Origin: Shewanella gelidimarina
GTDB lineage: Bacteria; Pseudomonadota; Gammaproteobacteria; Enterobacterales; Shewanellaceae
Assembly (NCBI RefSeq): GCF_023283945.1
Contig: NZ_JAKIKW010000006.1
Location: forward strand, 1-64,000
Direction: 5' to 3'
DNA: 64,000 nucleotides
Under the pieces are notes generated by a model. The model worked only from the letters and a program-made list of their open reading frames with translations. It searched no databases and was not told the DNA's origin. The translations under genes and the position numbers were made by a program. This document shows positions 26,627-36,520 of this stretch, piece after piece. How positions within the stretch are numbered: the first letter of the stretch is position 1; the number at the start of each line of letters is the position of its first letter.

Positions 26627-28000
26627 TTACTTGCAATCAACGGGTGCGAAGCGATTTTGCAGGTAATCAAATACTGCACGGATCCCAAACGCTTCTCCGC
26701 CTACTGGGCGACCCGGTAGTTTACGGTTATTCCACGCCATAACATCGAAGTGGCTCCAGCTAATGTCTGTATCAACAAAGGCTTCTAGATAAAGGGCTGC
26801 GGTGATTGCACCGCCAAATGGCGTTTTACCACAATTGGCCAAATCGGCAATATCACTGCCAGTTAGATCAAAGTAAGGCTTATGCAGAGGCATGCGCCAA
26901 ACAGGATCATCGACACTTAAACCAGAGGCGGTAATATCGGCTGCCACTTGGTCGTCATTACTAAAGAATCCAGGTAGCTCAGTGCCTAATGCAATGCGCA
27001 TCGCGCCGGTTAAGGTGGCAAAATCTATCATTAGCTCAGGCTTGTCGTTGTTAGCTTCTGCAAGTGCATCACACAAGACTAAGCGGCCTTCGGCATCAGT
27101 ATTATCAATCTCAACGGTAATACCCTTACGCGTGGTGATCACGTCACCGGGTCTAAAGGCATTCGCTGAAACGGCATTTTCGACGGCAGGTACCAGTACG
27201 CGTAACCGAATAGGCAGGTTGTTGGCCATAATCAGCTGCGCTAAACCGATAACATGCGCGGCGCCGCCCATATCTTTTTTCATAAAGCGCATGCCAGCGC
27301 CAGGTTTTAAATCGAGTCCACCTGAATCGAAACACACACCTTTACCGACAAGCGTCACTTTAGGCGCTGATTCGTCACCCCAAGTGAGGTCGATTAAACG
27401 TGGGGCATTATCACTGGCACGGCCGACCATATGAATGGTTGGGTAGTTTTGCTCAAGTAGTTCGTCACCCACAATCTGGCTAAGCTGACCACCAAACTCG
27501 GTGGCCATTGCTGACATTGTTTCGGCCAAATCTTGTGGCATCATATCGGCGGCAGGCGTATTCACCAAGTCACGTACTAATGACACAGAGCGGATGAATT
27601 TATTGGCTTCATCGGCTTGAGCTTGTGTTGGAACCACAAGCTTTGGAAACTGCTTATCGCTCTTTTTATAACGATTAAACTGATAAGCCCCTAAGCCCCA
27701 ACTAAAGGCTGCGGTTTTAATCTGTTTCTCGTCAGCGGTTAATTGGTATTGCCCCGCGGGTAGTTGGCTGACTAAATCACCACAAAGCCAGTAGGAATCG
27801 TCATTGTTGCTGACAAAAATGACCTCAGATAATTCACCTTCAGTATTGGGAATTAAGCATACGCCTTTGCCTGAAAACTGGGTTGTGGTTAGCCAGTTGA
27901 TAACGCTTTTAGCTTGCTTTTCGCGCCACTGTGAAAATGTTTCGCTGTTAAAAATGGAAAGTGGAATGCCTGAAACACCTGAAACGATGATATTACTCAT
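26627..28000 (-). CDS. M17 leucyl aminopeptidase family protein
   Basis: 457 residues. It removes N-terminal amino acids from peptides in the cytoplasm using two metal ions. Evidence: KGVCFDSGGLDLKPG and MKKDMGG supply the lysine and aspartates of the metal site, and NTDAEGRLVLCDAL is the M17 signature. The N-terminal domain is shorter and different from PepA, as in the leucyl aminopeptidase-like group. The frame is open to 28060, but ATG 28000 (MSNIIVSG) is the likely start, with AAGAG about 7 nt upstream. The gene ends close to a long hairpin. Confidence 0.88.
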   Translation of the reverse strand: MSNIIVSGVSGIPLSIFNSETFSQWREKQAKSVINWLTTTQFSGKGVCLIPNTEGELSEVIFVSNNDDSYWLCGDLVSQLPAGQYQLTADEKQIKTAAFSWGLGAYQFNRYKKSDKQFPKLVVPTQAQADEANKFIRSVSLVRDLVNTPAADMMPQDLAETMSAMATEFGGQLSQIVGDELLEQNYPTIHMVGRASDNAPRLIDLTWGDESAPKVTLVGKGVCFDSGGLDLKPGAGMRFMKKDMGGAAHVIGLAQLIMANNLPIRLRVLVPAVENAVSANAFRPGDVITTRKGITVEIDNTDAEGRLVLCDALAEANNDKPELMIDFATLTGAMRIALGTELPGFFSNDDQVAADITASGLSVDDPVWRMPLHKPYFDLTGSDIADLANCGKTPFGGAITAALYLEAFVDTDISWSHFDVMAWNNRKLPGRPVGGEAFGIRAVFDYLQNRFAPVDCK

Positions 28001-28138
28001 GTAGGGACTCTTTATAGTGACGAGTTTAAAAGATAGCCCCAAGAATATCAGGCTAGTCACTTTCTAGAAAGAAAAGAGATGATTTTACAGTGATTGTTTT
28101 AGATTGCTTAAGTCGAACTGAGGTGGCTTGGGCTGAGG

Positions 28139-28558
28139 TTATTTAGACTGGGTATTGTGGGCTTTAACTCGGTTTTTGGTTGAGGTTCTGCGAGCATTCG
28201 CTTTTCGCTCAGACATATTATTGAACGAGCTAGGTAACACATCAACGCCAACCACTTTCCCCAGCTTTAACACCAACGGAATGGTAATTGGCGCAAAAGG
28301 TAAAACGGCAAATATTCCTAACCCTAGGCCCTTGAGTAAGTCGGCGAATTGCTTATTAGCCTCGACTAACTCTTCTTTACTGGCTTGCTTACGGGTATAG
28401 CGTGTGTAAGTCACCAGCATCTCTTTGGTTTCTTGCTTTTCTTGAGCCAAGGCTTCTTTAACAACCAGCATATCCAGTTTTATACGCAGCCAAATACGAC
28501 GCCTTCCAATACGGATAACGCGAATAGGAGCCTTGTGTAAAAGCAGGTAGATATTCAT
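28139..28558 (-). CDS. Small LETM1-like protein
   Basis: 139 residues. A basic N-terminal region (HKAPIRVIRIGRRRIWLRIK) precedes 'KETKEML..Y.RYT..ASKEEL.EAN.QFADLLKGLG', then a hydrophobic segment LGIFAVLPFAPITIPLVLKL and GVDVLPSSF. This core resembles the LETM1-like domain of bacterial proteins (K.LG…LPF.P…P….LG.…LPS.F). The C-terminal tail is strongly basic (KANARRTSTKNR). No function is established for the short bacterial forms. The ATG lacks a strong ribosome binding site. Family assignment is by resemblance. Confidence 0.6.
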   Translation of the reverse strand: MNIYLLLHKAPIRVIRIGRRRIWLRIKLDMLVVKEALAQEKQETKEMLVTYTRYTRKQASKEELVEANKQFADLLKGLGLGIFAVLPFAPITIPLVLKLGKVVGVDVLPSSFNNMSERKANARRTSTKNRVKAHNTQSK

Positions 28559-28663
28559 GGGCGCGATTGTCGCATAGCAGCTAGATTAAACCTATTAATT
28601 AAAGGGGGAATTAAGTGATATAAGGTCAGTTTAGTCGGTTTTAAACTGACCGGGTACTAAAGG

Positions 28664-29428
28664 CTAACCAGCGCGTAGACTGAGGATGCTGGATAACACG
28701 ATCGGTTGCTCATAACGGCAAAATTGGCTGTCTTTTTTATCAATTGCATAAATTGACATACGGTCAGCTAATTCATTACCTTCGATGCCCACATGGGCGG
28801 ATACATGCTTAATTGACAGCTGTTCTTTAAGATTGTCATACAGTTCATGAGCCTGTTGAATGATATCGAGATTTTTGATATCACCAGCCTTTTGGCGTTT
28901 CCAACCCTTGGTTTTCCAACCATACGCCCAATTAGTAATGCAATTAATTGAGTATTGAGAGTCACTTAAGATCTGTACCGATTGATCAGCTTTAATTGCT
29001 TTGCCTGCTAACAGCAGAGCTTGATGCAGTGCATTAAGCTCTGCAGAGTTATTGGTGCCGTTAGCGTTGAATAGCCCATACCAAAGTTCTGTTAGCTCAC
29101 CGCTTTGATAGATTGCAATGCCTGAACCCGCTTTACCTGGGTTTGGCTCGCAGCCACCATCAGTAAAAATCGATACGTCATGTTGGCTTAGGTCGATTGC
29201 TTTACTGGATTTTTCAGTTTTTGGGCCCGTGCTAGCCGTTGTCGATTTTTTTTGCGCCGCGCCGCCATAGCTGGGAACGCGCTTAAATGCAGCTTCAGCT
29301 TCAGCTTGGGTCTTAAACGACTTATATTTGGCTTGCGGGAATTTATCGACCTGTTTCTTGGTGTGATCCCAGCTAGTAAAAATACCGGTTTCGCGTCCTG
29401 CCCATACTACATAGTACTTTGTTGCCAT
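28664..29428 (-). CDS. Viroplasmin-RNase HI fusion
   Basis: 254 residues. Residues about 4-48 form a caulimovirus viroplasmin-like domain (YYVVWAGRETGIFTSWDHTK; Y-KSFKTQAEAEAAF), known to bind RNA/DNA hybrids in RNase H1 proteins. After a serine/lysine linker comes an RNase H domain: acidic residues in FTDGGCEPNPGKAG, NSAELNALHQAL, ILSDSQYSIN and GNELADRMS supply the D-E-D-D metal site. It cleaves RNA in RNA-DNA hybrids. It differs from the short rnhA product, so it is probably a second RNase HI of the cell. Confidence 0.88.
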   Translation of the reverse strand: MATKYYVVWAGRETGIFTSWDHTKKQVDKFPQAKYKSFKTQAEAEAAFKRVPSYGGAAQKKSTTASTGPKTEKSSKAIDLSQHDVSIFTDGGCEPNPGKAGSGIAIYQSGELTELWYGLFNANGTNNSAELNALHQALLLAGKAIKADQSVQILSDSQYSINCITNWAYGWKTKGWKRQKAGDIKNLDIIQQAHELYDNLKEQLSIKHVSAHVGIEGNELADRMSIYAIDKKDSQFCRYEQPIVLSSILSLRAG

Positions 29429-29448
29429 TTAATTTTTAATCCTTGACC

Positions 29449-29463
29449 AGCCCTGTAAGGGCT
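29449..29463 (-). other. Intercistronic hairpin between DUF1415 and RNase HI genes
   Basis: AGCCCT-gta-AGGGCT, a 6-bp stem with a 3-nt loop in the 42-bp gap. No T-run follows, so read-through into the RNase HI gene is likely. Confidence 0.4.
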
Positions 29464-29470
29464 ATTGTTG

Positions 29471-30034
29471 TTAGCTCTTTTTACAGTGTGCAAGCAACTG
29501 TACAAAAAATTCGCTGCCCTTGCGCTCGGCAAAGGCAATATTGCGCTCGGGGATCGTTTCAGGGTCATCGTAGTTCGCTAACGCTAGCTCCATGCTGACT
29601 TCGCGAATGATGTGCAATGTCGGATAGGGAGAGCGGTTAGTATAGTTCGCGGCTGCATCTTGTGCTTCGCCGTCAAAACAGTAGTCAGGATGAAAGCTGG
29701 CTAATTGGTATTGCCCTTCATACCCCTGCTCAAGTAATAGGTCATTGGCGATATCGACAAGATCTAAATAGGGATAAAAGCCCTCAAACCCGCGCGGTAA
29801 GATAAATAGCGTCGTTTCGACATCAGTGTGCTTATCAAGATAAATACACTCTTGGATTAATGCGTGTAGCACTAGCTGCAGCTTTGATTCATCGATAACC
29901 GCATAGCGAATGCTAGCGCGTTCAACTTCGCGGCGAGCAAAGGGGCAAATGTTGAACTTCATAATCACTTGCTTAACCCAATTCTCGGTTTGCGTCGCGT
30001 ATTCTTGCAGCTCTGGATCGATATTATTGGTCAT
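29471..30034 (-). CDS. DUF1415 protein
   Basis: 187 residues. The sequence carries the DUF1415 hallmarks: NWVKQVIMKFNICPFARREV near the N-terminus, a central LFILPRGFEGFYPYLDL, and a FHPDYCFDGE…YTNRSPYPTLHIIRE segment. It has no signal or membrane segment. The function of the family is unknown. It lies 20 bp after the LysE-type gene and 42 bp before RNase HI on the same strand, a likely three-gene transcript. Confidence 0.88.
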   Translation of the reverse strand: MTNNIDPELQEYATQTENWVKQVIMKFNICPFARREVERASIRYAVIDESKLQLVLHALIQECIYLDKHTDVETTLFILPRGFEGFYPYLDLVDIANDLLLEQGYEGQYQLASFHPDYCFDGEAQDAAANYTNRSPYPTLHIIREVSMELALANYDDPETIPERNIAFAERKGSEFFVQLLAHCKKS

Positions 30035-30054
30035 TACTTACTGCCTATAGCGGG

Positions 30055-30648
30055 TTATGGCGCGATCATAGGGATGATTGAAAGCACAAGCAAGAGCGCC
30101 ATGCTGACGTTAAATATTTTTTGCTGTCTTTGATTCTTTAGTATGCGTTTTAATGCCACGCCAAACCCTAGCCAGACAAACGCACTGGGCAGGGCAACAC
30201 AGAAAAAGACACTCACAATGGTGATAACTTGTGGCGCAAGTGCTTGTTGCATCGTGGTAAAGGTGGCTATAGCGCCAATGCCCATTATCCATGCTTTAGG
30301 ATTGACCCACTGAAACGCCGCCGCTTGGATAAAAGTGAGCGGGGCAACGGTAACCTTACCGTTCATCTTGGCACTACTATTGGCAATCAGCCAAGCTAAA
30401 TACAGCAAGTAGCTAATACCGACATATTTAATAATGACATGCAATACAGGGTAACTTTGAAATACCGCACTTAAGCCCAAGCCTATGGCTAACACCATTG
30501 CCGGAAAGCCAATGCAAATGCCGAAGAGATGCGGCAAACTGCGCTTTACACCAAAGTTAACCCCTGATGACATCAGCATAATATTGTTTGGGCCGGGAGT
30601 GATCCCCGATGAGAATGCAAATAATGCAATCGTTAAAATGAGTTCCAT
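30055..30648 (-). CDS. LysE family amino acid exporter
   Basis: 197 residues with about six hydrophobic segments. The N-terminal GITPGPNNIMLMSSG is the LysE/RhtB signature, and FQWVNPKAWIMGIGAI is the second conserved block. It exports amino acids or related metabolites across the inner membrane; the substrate cannot be told from sequence. It is the first gene of a leftward group followed by DUF1415 and RNase HI. Confidence 0.9.
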   Translation of the reverse strand: MELILTIALFAFSSGITPGPNNIMLMSSGVNFGVKRSLPHLFGICIGFPAMVLAIGLGLSAVFQSYPVLHVIIKYVGISYLLYLAWLIANSSAKMNGKVTVAPLTFIQAAAFQWVNPKAWIMGIGAIATFTTMQQALAPQVITIVSVFFCVALPSAFVWLGFGVALKRILKNQRQQKIFNVSMALLLVLSIIPMIAP

Positions 30649-31402
30649 AGGTCCGAAAATCAGAATAGAAAGGCGCGTATTCTAACGTGATCGTGTGCAC
30701 CGATCAAAACCATTATGAGTGGATTAAGGCCGTTCACCGTTAATCAACTAAATCATATCTTTTTGTTATATACAAAATACAAAAAAATCAATATTGCATA
30801 ATAAGTCGATAACATTAATTTGTTATGCGAATGTTGGCAGTGAATATTTAGGAGTGATTTTTTTGACATCGGTTAATGACACTTTGGGTAAGATTTAACT
30901 GATGTGGTTTACTCACTTGATTGCAATGGAACAATGCAAAGTTAAGGTATTGAAAATAATCAGCTTTTAATTTGAAACAATATTGCTAACTGTTTATCAC
31001 TTTTGGTTTGCACTAACGATTTTTTTATGGCTTAAAAACGTCCTAGCAGGGTTAATACGAAAGTATGATGCTCTATAAATATACCAGCCTTGTCGTAATA
31101 TAACGGCCTATAAGTGCTGACTATCCATCTTCAAAATCCCCCTACCTCAGTCATTTTTTTGACTCTTGACTGTTCATTCAGTGCAGATCGTTAAATGTGA
31201 CTTTCTATCCATGGCTGTACATTTTTCGCACTTGATTTTGGATACTGTATAAATTATAAATCTAATTATCTTTTTAACAAAAGATTAACAATATAAAAAT
31301 AATACAGTAACAACCTCAACGTTAATGCCCTATAAAAGTCTGCTCACCACTTCCCTGAATTAGGTGGTTTAACGACATAGTCGCGAATAATTGGAGTCAA
31401 AC
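30649..31402. other. 754-bp AT-rich divergent promoter region
   Basis: It separates the leftward LysE gene from the rightward collagenase gene. I see no gene. It contains the inverted repeat ATAACA-N6-TGTTAT (30809-30826), a possible operator. No CRP, FNR or RpoN consensus was found. The long leader fits a regulated secreted protease. Confidence 0.4.
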
Positions 31403-34318
31403 ATGTCAATAGAATCGTCTAAGTCTCAAGCTCAACGAGGCAAGTTTAAAATTCACGTTTTAGCACTCGCTTGCTCAGCCATTATTTTCCCTGGTGCTGC
31501 ACTAGCGACCGGAGATATCGCACCTACAGCTAAAGAAGCTTCAAAGCCTGCGCATGGAAAAGAGCTCAACAACCGTTTTGAAAAAGGGGCCAATATCCCC
31601 GGTCAGCAAAACGGCACCGAGAAAAGTCAGCGACAGATGCCTGCAAAGAGTAAGCAACCAAAAAAGATTGAAGGGCCGATGGGTGTATCTGGTCCAACAG
31701 CGGAAGCTGAAGATAATGGCTGTAGCAGCGAACTCGCAGATTTAAGTGGCCAGGCGCTTTTCGATTTTGTTAGGCAAGCTGAACTTTCTTGTATCTCTGA
31801 GCTTTATTCAAGAAATGATGCAGTATCCGTTGCAGCTTACCAACCTGAAAATGTGGTTGCGGTGGCTAATCAAACAAGCAGCATTGCTGCGACTTATGAC
31901 AGCCGTAACGGCGATGAAATGCGCAACCTTTTTTACTTCTTACGCGGTGCATTTTACATTGAGTTCTACAACGATGACTTAACTTACAGTGACACTCAAG
32001 CGGCAGATGCTATTTACAGTGCGTTGATTGAGTATTCTAAGAACCCCTATCTGTTTGACCTTAGCCAATCGGCTGGCGATACGCTGTCGGAGTTTTTCAC
32101 TTCATGGGCAAGTGCCGATCATATCTTAGAAAGTGTGCCTGTTATTACCGATTATTTGCAGAAGTTTAATGCAGACTTTTTGGCAAGTAACCGTCACCGT
32201 GCAGCACTGACCAGCGCACTTACTACGCTTTATTACGGTAGCTGGGAAGAAGAATACAATAAGAAGACCATGGATCACGATGAGTTGATTGATGGGCTAC
32301 TCACTATAGCCACCTCTGAGTATATTTACAGTTCAGCTTATCAATATGAATCGACCGATGCATTTCATGAATTTGGCCGCTTCTATGAATATCAAGAGTA
32401 CTGGAACTTGCCTGAGAGTCTAAAAACACGCCTTAACGAGGGCGTGCAGTTATACATGAGCAAATTTGAGCGCATGTCGGCTGAGTGGGCCGATGGGGCG
32501 GGTTACCTCGATTATTACAACCCCGGTGAGTGTGAACAGTTTGGTATTTGTGGCTGGGAAAAAGAGTTAGAACAAACAGCGTTACCAATCAACTACAGCT
32601 GTAGTGACACTATTTATATTCGGGCGCAGCAGCTCTCAAATGACGAACTGCAAAGCTCTTGTGATTTAATGGGCAGTGAAGAATCGTTATTCCACAATGT
32701 GTTAGCCACGGGCTATCAGCCTGTTGCCGATGACTTAAATGAAAGTCTAGAAGTGAACATTTTCGATAGCTATGATGATTATGCGCAGTATGCGGGTGTG
32801 ATTTTTGGTATTAGCACTGACAACGGTGGTATGTACTTAGAAGGCACGCCATCTGAAGTCGGTAACCAAGCTCGATTTATTGCTCACGAGGCAACGTGGA
32901 CTGATGACATTCTAGTGTGGAATCTGCGCCATGAATACGTGCACTACCTCGATGGTCGATTTAATCAATACGGTGCATTCAATTACTTCGATATTAATAC
33001 GGGTAAATCTGTTTGGTGGTCTGAAGGATTAGCTGAATATATTTCTAAGCAAAATCGTAATGACGGCGCCATCGATTTAGGCCGCTCTCAGGCTTACAGC
33101 TTAAGTGATATCTTGTCTAATACTTATGACTCTGGTTCGGAGCGTGTTTATAGCTGGGGCTACTTAGCGGTACGTTTCTTATTTGAAAATCACAGAACTG
33201 ACGTAGATGCACTGCTGGTGCTTGCTCGTGGCGGCGACGCTGATGGTTGGTTGGCTTATATCGACAATACAGTGGGTCAACACTATAACAGTGAATGGAA
33301 TACTTGGTTGGCATCGGTAAGCAGTAATGACGATTCAATCGATACTGGTATTGTAGCCCCCGTGGATTCAGATGGTGATGGCGTGATTGACAGCCAAGAT
33401 GCATTCCCATTTGATGCAAGCGAAACCACGGATACTGACGGTGATGGTGTCGGTGATAACGCTGATGTTTTCCCATCCGACCCGAATGAAACTGCTGATA
33501 GTGATGGTGATGGTGATGGTTTTGGTGACAATGGTGACGCGTTCCCAAGTGACCCCACTGAGTGGGCCGATTCTGACGGTGACGGTATTGGTGATAATGC
33601 CGACACAAACGGCCCTGTTGAGCCAGTTGAACACTGCGGCGTGGCAACCATTAGCGATGGCAACTTAACGAAAGATAAGCTCGAATGTGTTAGTGGGGAT
33701 GATGTTAACTACTTCTATACCTACATCGAAGAAGACAATACCGCGCTTTATATCTCGACTGCTGGTGGTGAAGGTGATGTTGATGTTTACTTCAACCAAA
33801 ACATTTGGGCAAAGCCATCGGCTTACACCGCAAAAGCGGACACCGTGGGCAATAATGAACAGCTAAACGTAATTGCTAACCGTGGTTGGGTCTATGTCAG
33901 CCTTGTTGCTAGCGAAGAGTATCAAGGTGTTAGCTTAAACGTTAGTTTGACTGACGGTGACGCAGGTACAAATCCGTTAGCCGTTGCAGATGCTTGTGCA
34001 ACCCAATCTCCCTATAGCTACGGTGGTGTTGAGTTCGGCGAAGCAATCTGTATTGCTGATGGGCACTCAAGCTACTACTTCTATGTACCCTCTGGAACAG
34101 AAGAGATTAGTGTGGCAAGTGGCCATGGTACCGGTGATGTAAATCTTTACGGAAATAGTCAAGCTTGGGCGAATTCAAACTCATATGAGGTGAAGTCTGA
34201 AAGCCAAGGTAACGTAGAAAGTCTTACGATTACAGCGCCGGTAGAAGGTTGGTACTACATTAGTGCAGATGGCGCACCATCAAGTGACGGTGCAAGCTTA
34301 GTTGTGGATATTAAATAG
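31403..34318 (+). CDS. Secreted M9 collagenase with TSP3 and PPC domains
   Basis: 971 residues. Signal peptide (LACSAIIFPGAALA) and a basic linker are followed by the M9 N-terminal region and the catalytic domain: HEYVH (510-514) with Glu541 in WWSEGLAEY form the zinc site, with the spacing of Vibrio-type collagenases. Residues about 653-738 are D-x-D-G-D-G calcium-binding, thrombospondin type 3-like repeats. Two pre-peptidase C-terminal domains follow (about 745-840 and 865-970), each ending in a Trp/Tyr-rich strand. It should be secreted and degrade collagen-like proteins. ATG 31403 has TTGGAG upstream; the frame also opens at a TTG 12 nt earlier. A strong terminator follows. Confidence 0.92.
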   Translation: MSIESSKSQAQRGKFKIHVLALACSAIIFPGAALATGDIAPTAKEASKPAHGKELNNRFEKGANIPGQQNGTEKSQRQMPAKSKQPKKIEGPMGVSGPTAEAEDNGCSSELADLSGQALFDFVRQAELSCISELYSRNDAVSVAAYQPENVVAVANQTSSIAATYDSRNGDEMRNLFYFLRGAFYIEFYNDDLTYSDTQAADAIYSALIEYSKNPYLFDLSQSAGDTLSEFFTSWASADHILESVPVITDYLQKFNADFLASNRHRAALTSALTTLYYGSWEEEYNKKTMDHDELIDGLLTIATSEYIYSSAYQYESTDAFHEFGRFYEYQEYWNLPESLKTRLNEGVQLYMSKFERMSAEWADGAGYLDYYNPGECEQFGICGWEKELEQTALPINYSCSDTIYIRAQQLSNDELQSSCDLMGSEESLFHNVLATGYQPVADDLNESLEVNIFDSYDDYAQYAGVIFGISTDNGGMYLEGTPSEVGNQARFIAHEATWTDDILVWNLRHEYVHYLDGRFNQYGAFNYFDINTGKSVWWSEGLAEYISKQNRNDGAIDLGRSQAYSLSDILSNTYDSGSERVYSWGYLAVRFLFENHRTDVDALLVLARGGDADGWLAYIDNTVGQHYNSEWNTWLASVSSNDDSIDTGIVAPVDSDGDGVIDSQDAFPFDASETTDTDGDGVGDNADVFPSDPNETADSDGDGDGFGDNGDAFPSDPTEWADSDGDGIGDNADTNGPVEPVEHCGVATISDGNLTKDKLECVSGDDVNYFYTYIEEDNTALYISTAGGEGDVDVYFNQNIWAKPSAYTAKADTVGNNEQLNVIANRGWVYVSLVASEEYQGVSLNVSLTDGDAGTNPLAVADACATQSPYSYGGVEFGEAICIADGHSSYYFYVPSGTEEISVASGHGTGDVNLYGNSQAWANSNSYEVKSESQGNVESLTITAPVEGWYYISADGAPSSDGASLVVDIK

Positions 34319-34361
34319 TGACTTAAGCCATTATTGATATTTGATTTTTGTATCCAAAGAT

Positions 34362-34388
34362 AACCGACTCACATGAGTCGGTTTTTTT
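34362..34388 (+). terminator. Terminator of the collagenase gene
   Basis: AACCGACTC-acat-GAGTCGGTT is a 9-bp stem followed by T7, 43 bp after the collagenase stop. Confidence 0.92.
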
Positions 34389-34559
34389 ATGGTGTGTGAC
34401 AAAGTATCGAAGCCCAGTCATCTCAGTGAAATGCTGTTATTGGCAGCGTCATTGAGACTGCTAGAACAGATAATGGGTGCAATTGTTTTTAGGTCAGGTT
34501 AGGTTAATGTTTCAAATGTTAATCTGTGACGTAATCTTAGAGATGGATTTTAAAACGCG

Positions 34560-35126
34560 ATGATAAAAAACTATGTAGCAGTTATATTGATGGGTTTAAT
34601 GGCGTTATCGGGCTGCAGCACTTCTGCAACAACGGATATCCCCACAACTCGGACCACTATGGTCACTAGCGGGGATCTATCTCTGCTTACTAGTTCTTCA
34701 AAAGTATTCGGCTGGCACCCAACGATGTTTGCGGTTCACGCGAGTGACAAAGTTGATGATCAAGTGGTGATTGCACATATGCGCCATGCCATTACTCAAG
34801 CATTGGAAGCGAAGGGATACCGTCTTGCGACTCAATTTGAAACACCCAGTATTATTGTTGGTTTTGGTTTAGCACTTGAATCTGAAATGGATGATAAAGA
34901 GATCTTAAAAAGAGCGGGCTTAGTGCCAGGATTATCAACCCAAGGGGTTGATGATAAATATGAAAAAGGTTCGGTACTGGTGGCTTTCTTTTCGCCATAT
35001 AGCCCGATGCCAATTTGGCGAGTATTAGCGCAAGGATTTACCGAACTCGATCACAAACCCGAAGAGAGAGAGCAACGCTTTGAGCAGCTATTATCGCGAA
35101 TGCTAAAACCGATCCCGATAGTATAA
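34560..35126 (+). CDS. DUF4136 lipoprotein
   Basis: 188 residues. The signal ends in L-S-G-C (mature Cys about residue 19). The body matches DUF4136-type proteins: 'SKVFGWHPTMFAV', 'MRHAITQALEAKGYRLA', 'SIIVGFGLALE', and a C-terminal pair of strands ending in 'PEEREQRFEQLLSRMLKPIP'. Such lipoproteins are common in Shewanella and their function is unknown. It is monocistronic between two terminators. Confidence 0.8.
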   Translation: MIKNYVAVILMGLMALSGCSTSATTDIPTTRTTMVTSGDLSLLTSSSKVFGWHPTMFAVHASDKVDDQVVIAHMRHAITQALEAKGYRLATQFETPSIIVGFGLALESEMDDKEILKRAGLVPGLSTQGVDDKYEKGSVLVAFFSPYSPMPIWRVLAQGFTELDHKPEEREQRFEQLLSRMLKPIPIV

Positions 35127-35261
35127 AGATTCACTTTGCGTGATAGCCTCTGAGCAATAGCCGCTAAGTGAGCGCCTTTAAAGAGTCATGTCTTAGCCAA
35201 AAGACGAGTGACGTAGCGCGAGTTAATTGCCTCAAGTGACCCAATCGATGAACAAATTAAT

Positions 35262-35289
35262 AAAACGCCCTGCAATTGCAGGGCGTTTT
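35262..35289. terminator. Bidirectional terminator
   Basis: A perfect 28-bp palindrome (14-bp arms, AAAACGCCCTGCAA and its complement) with T4-5 on both strands. It serves the DUF4136 gene (+) and the convergent DUF2797 gene (-). Confidence 0.9.
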
Positions 35290-35370
35290 TAGTTGTGCCG
35301 ATCATGTAAGCACTAATATAAGTACCCACGTCAGTACTAACTATAAGCACTCAAGGTTCAGTAGGCTAAC

Positions 35371-36189
35371 TTAGTAAGCCACACTGATTTCATACGAGCC
35401 AAATTTACGAATATTGATCACCCCAGTATCAAAGATAAGATATTGACCTTTAATACCTTTTAAAATACCCGACACTTCAGGATTCTTATCAAAGTTATGT
35501 GAGGCAATCTTAGTGGGAAACTCGTTCACTGGGAAGTGGATCTGTTGGATTGGCTCATCAAGTTTTGACACTGCAAATTCACCATGCTCAGCGGTGATTT
35601 CAGCCAAACGCTCGGTGATTTGTGGGATTAAAGTCGCGGCTTGCTGCTTGAGATCTAAATTGTCAGCATTGCCTTTTAACATGGTGCGCCAATTGGTTTT
35701 ATCAGCAATCATTTCCGCTAAGGCTATTTCGACTAAACCTGAGATGAAACGGGTCTCAACTTTAAAGATCGGTAGACCTTGAGTTGCGCCTTGATCTATC
35801 CATCGTGTTGGCAATTGGGTATGGCGGGTGATGCCCACTTTAATGCCAGAAGTGTTAGACAGGTAGACATAATGCGGTACAAAGCAGTTAGCTTCTCCCC
35901 AAGATGGCTCGCGACAGGTTCCCGCCGCAAAGTGGCAAGTTTCTGGTTTCATGATGCACATATCGCAGCTGGCAAGCTTTTGCATACACACATAACAATG
36001 GCCCTGCGAGTAGCTCTTTTTCGTTTTCTTGCCACAGTTACAGCAGAGGATCTTCCCTGTATGGGTCAGCGTAAGTTCAGAGCCAATAAGTGGATTTAAA
36101 TCGAGTAACTCATCGCCGACGGGTAATTGATATTGCACCAACTGATTCTCATCAAGGTGACTGCGCATTTTTCTGAGTGTTCCAAGCAT
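35371..36189 (-). CDS. DUF2797 protein with zinc-binding cysteines
   Basis: 272 residues. An N-terminal cysteine-rich part (CCNCGKKTKKSYSQGHCYVC, CDMCIMKPETCHF, TCREP) could bind two or more zinc ions. It is followed by YVYLSNTSGIKVGITRHTQL…RWIDQGA, which resembles the first strands and arginine of GIY-YIG nucleases. The pattern fits DUF2797. The function is unknown to me; a nucleic acid role is an inference from the zinc and GIY-YIG-like parts. It is a single gene. Confidence 0.85.
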   Translation of the reverse strand: MLGTLRKMRSHLDENQLVQYQLPVGDELLDLNPLIGSELTLTHTGKILCCNCGKKTKKSYSQGHCYVCMQKLASCDMCIMKPETCHFAAGTCREPSWGEANCFVPHYVYLSNTSGIKVGITRHTQLPTRWIDQGATQGLPIFKVETRFISGLVEIALAEMIADKTNWRTMLKGNADNLDLKQQAATLIPQITERLAEITAEHGEFAVSKLDEPIQQIHFPVNEFPTKIASHNFDKNPEVSGILKGIKGQYLIFDTGVINIRKFGSYEISVAY

Positions 36190-36520
36190 GACATTTCATT
36201 TTTTATAAGTATTTGGCTCTAGTCTAACAGAATGTTAAACCGGCCTTTGAATGGTTTTTTCGATTGCTAAAAGAGATAACAAGCAGTAAATCGATAACGA
36301 TTATTGTATTTCCCGATCTGTTTGGCAGCGGTCTTGAGCGAGGCAGTTTGTTTGGCACGCTGAGTAAGCTGGTTGTGCAGCCGTCTATTGCGGTTATCTA
36401 GTTTGTCAGATGGCTAAAGAGTTGATGTTTGATTGACAGCATTATCTTGAACAGGCAGAGCTACAGCTCAGGTTATTCGAAATGCTAAGTAAGGAGTAGG
36501 AGTGAATAGCATGCTGGTTC

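Noticed and set aside
33117..33663. Open frames opposite and across the calcium-binding repeats of the collagenase
   Set aside because: Products are His/Arg- or Ser/Pro-rich low-complexity shadows of the Asp/Gly repeat codons in the real gene.
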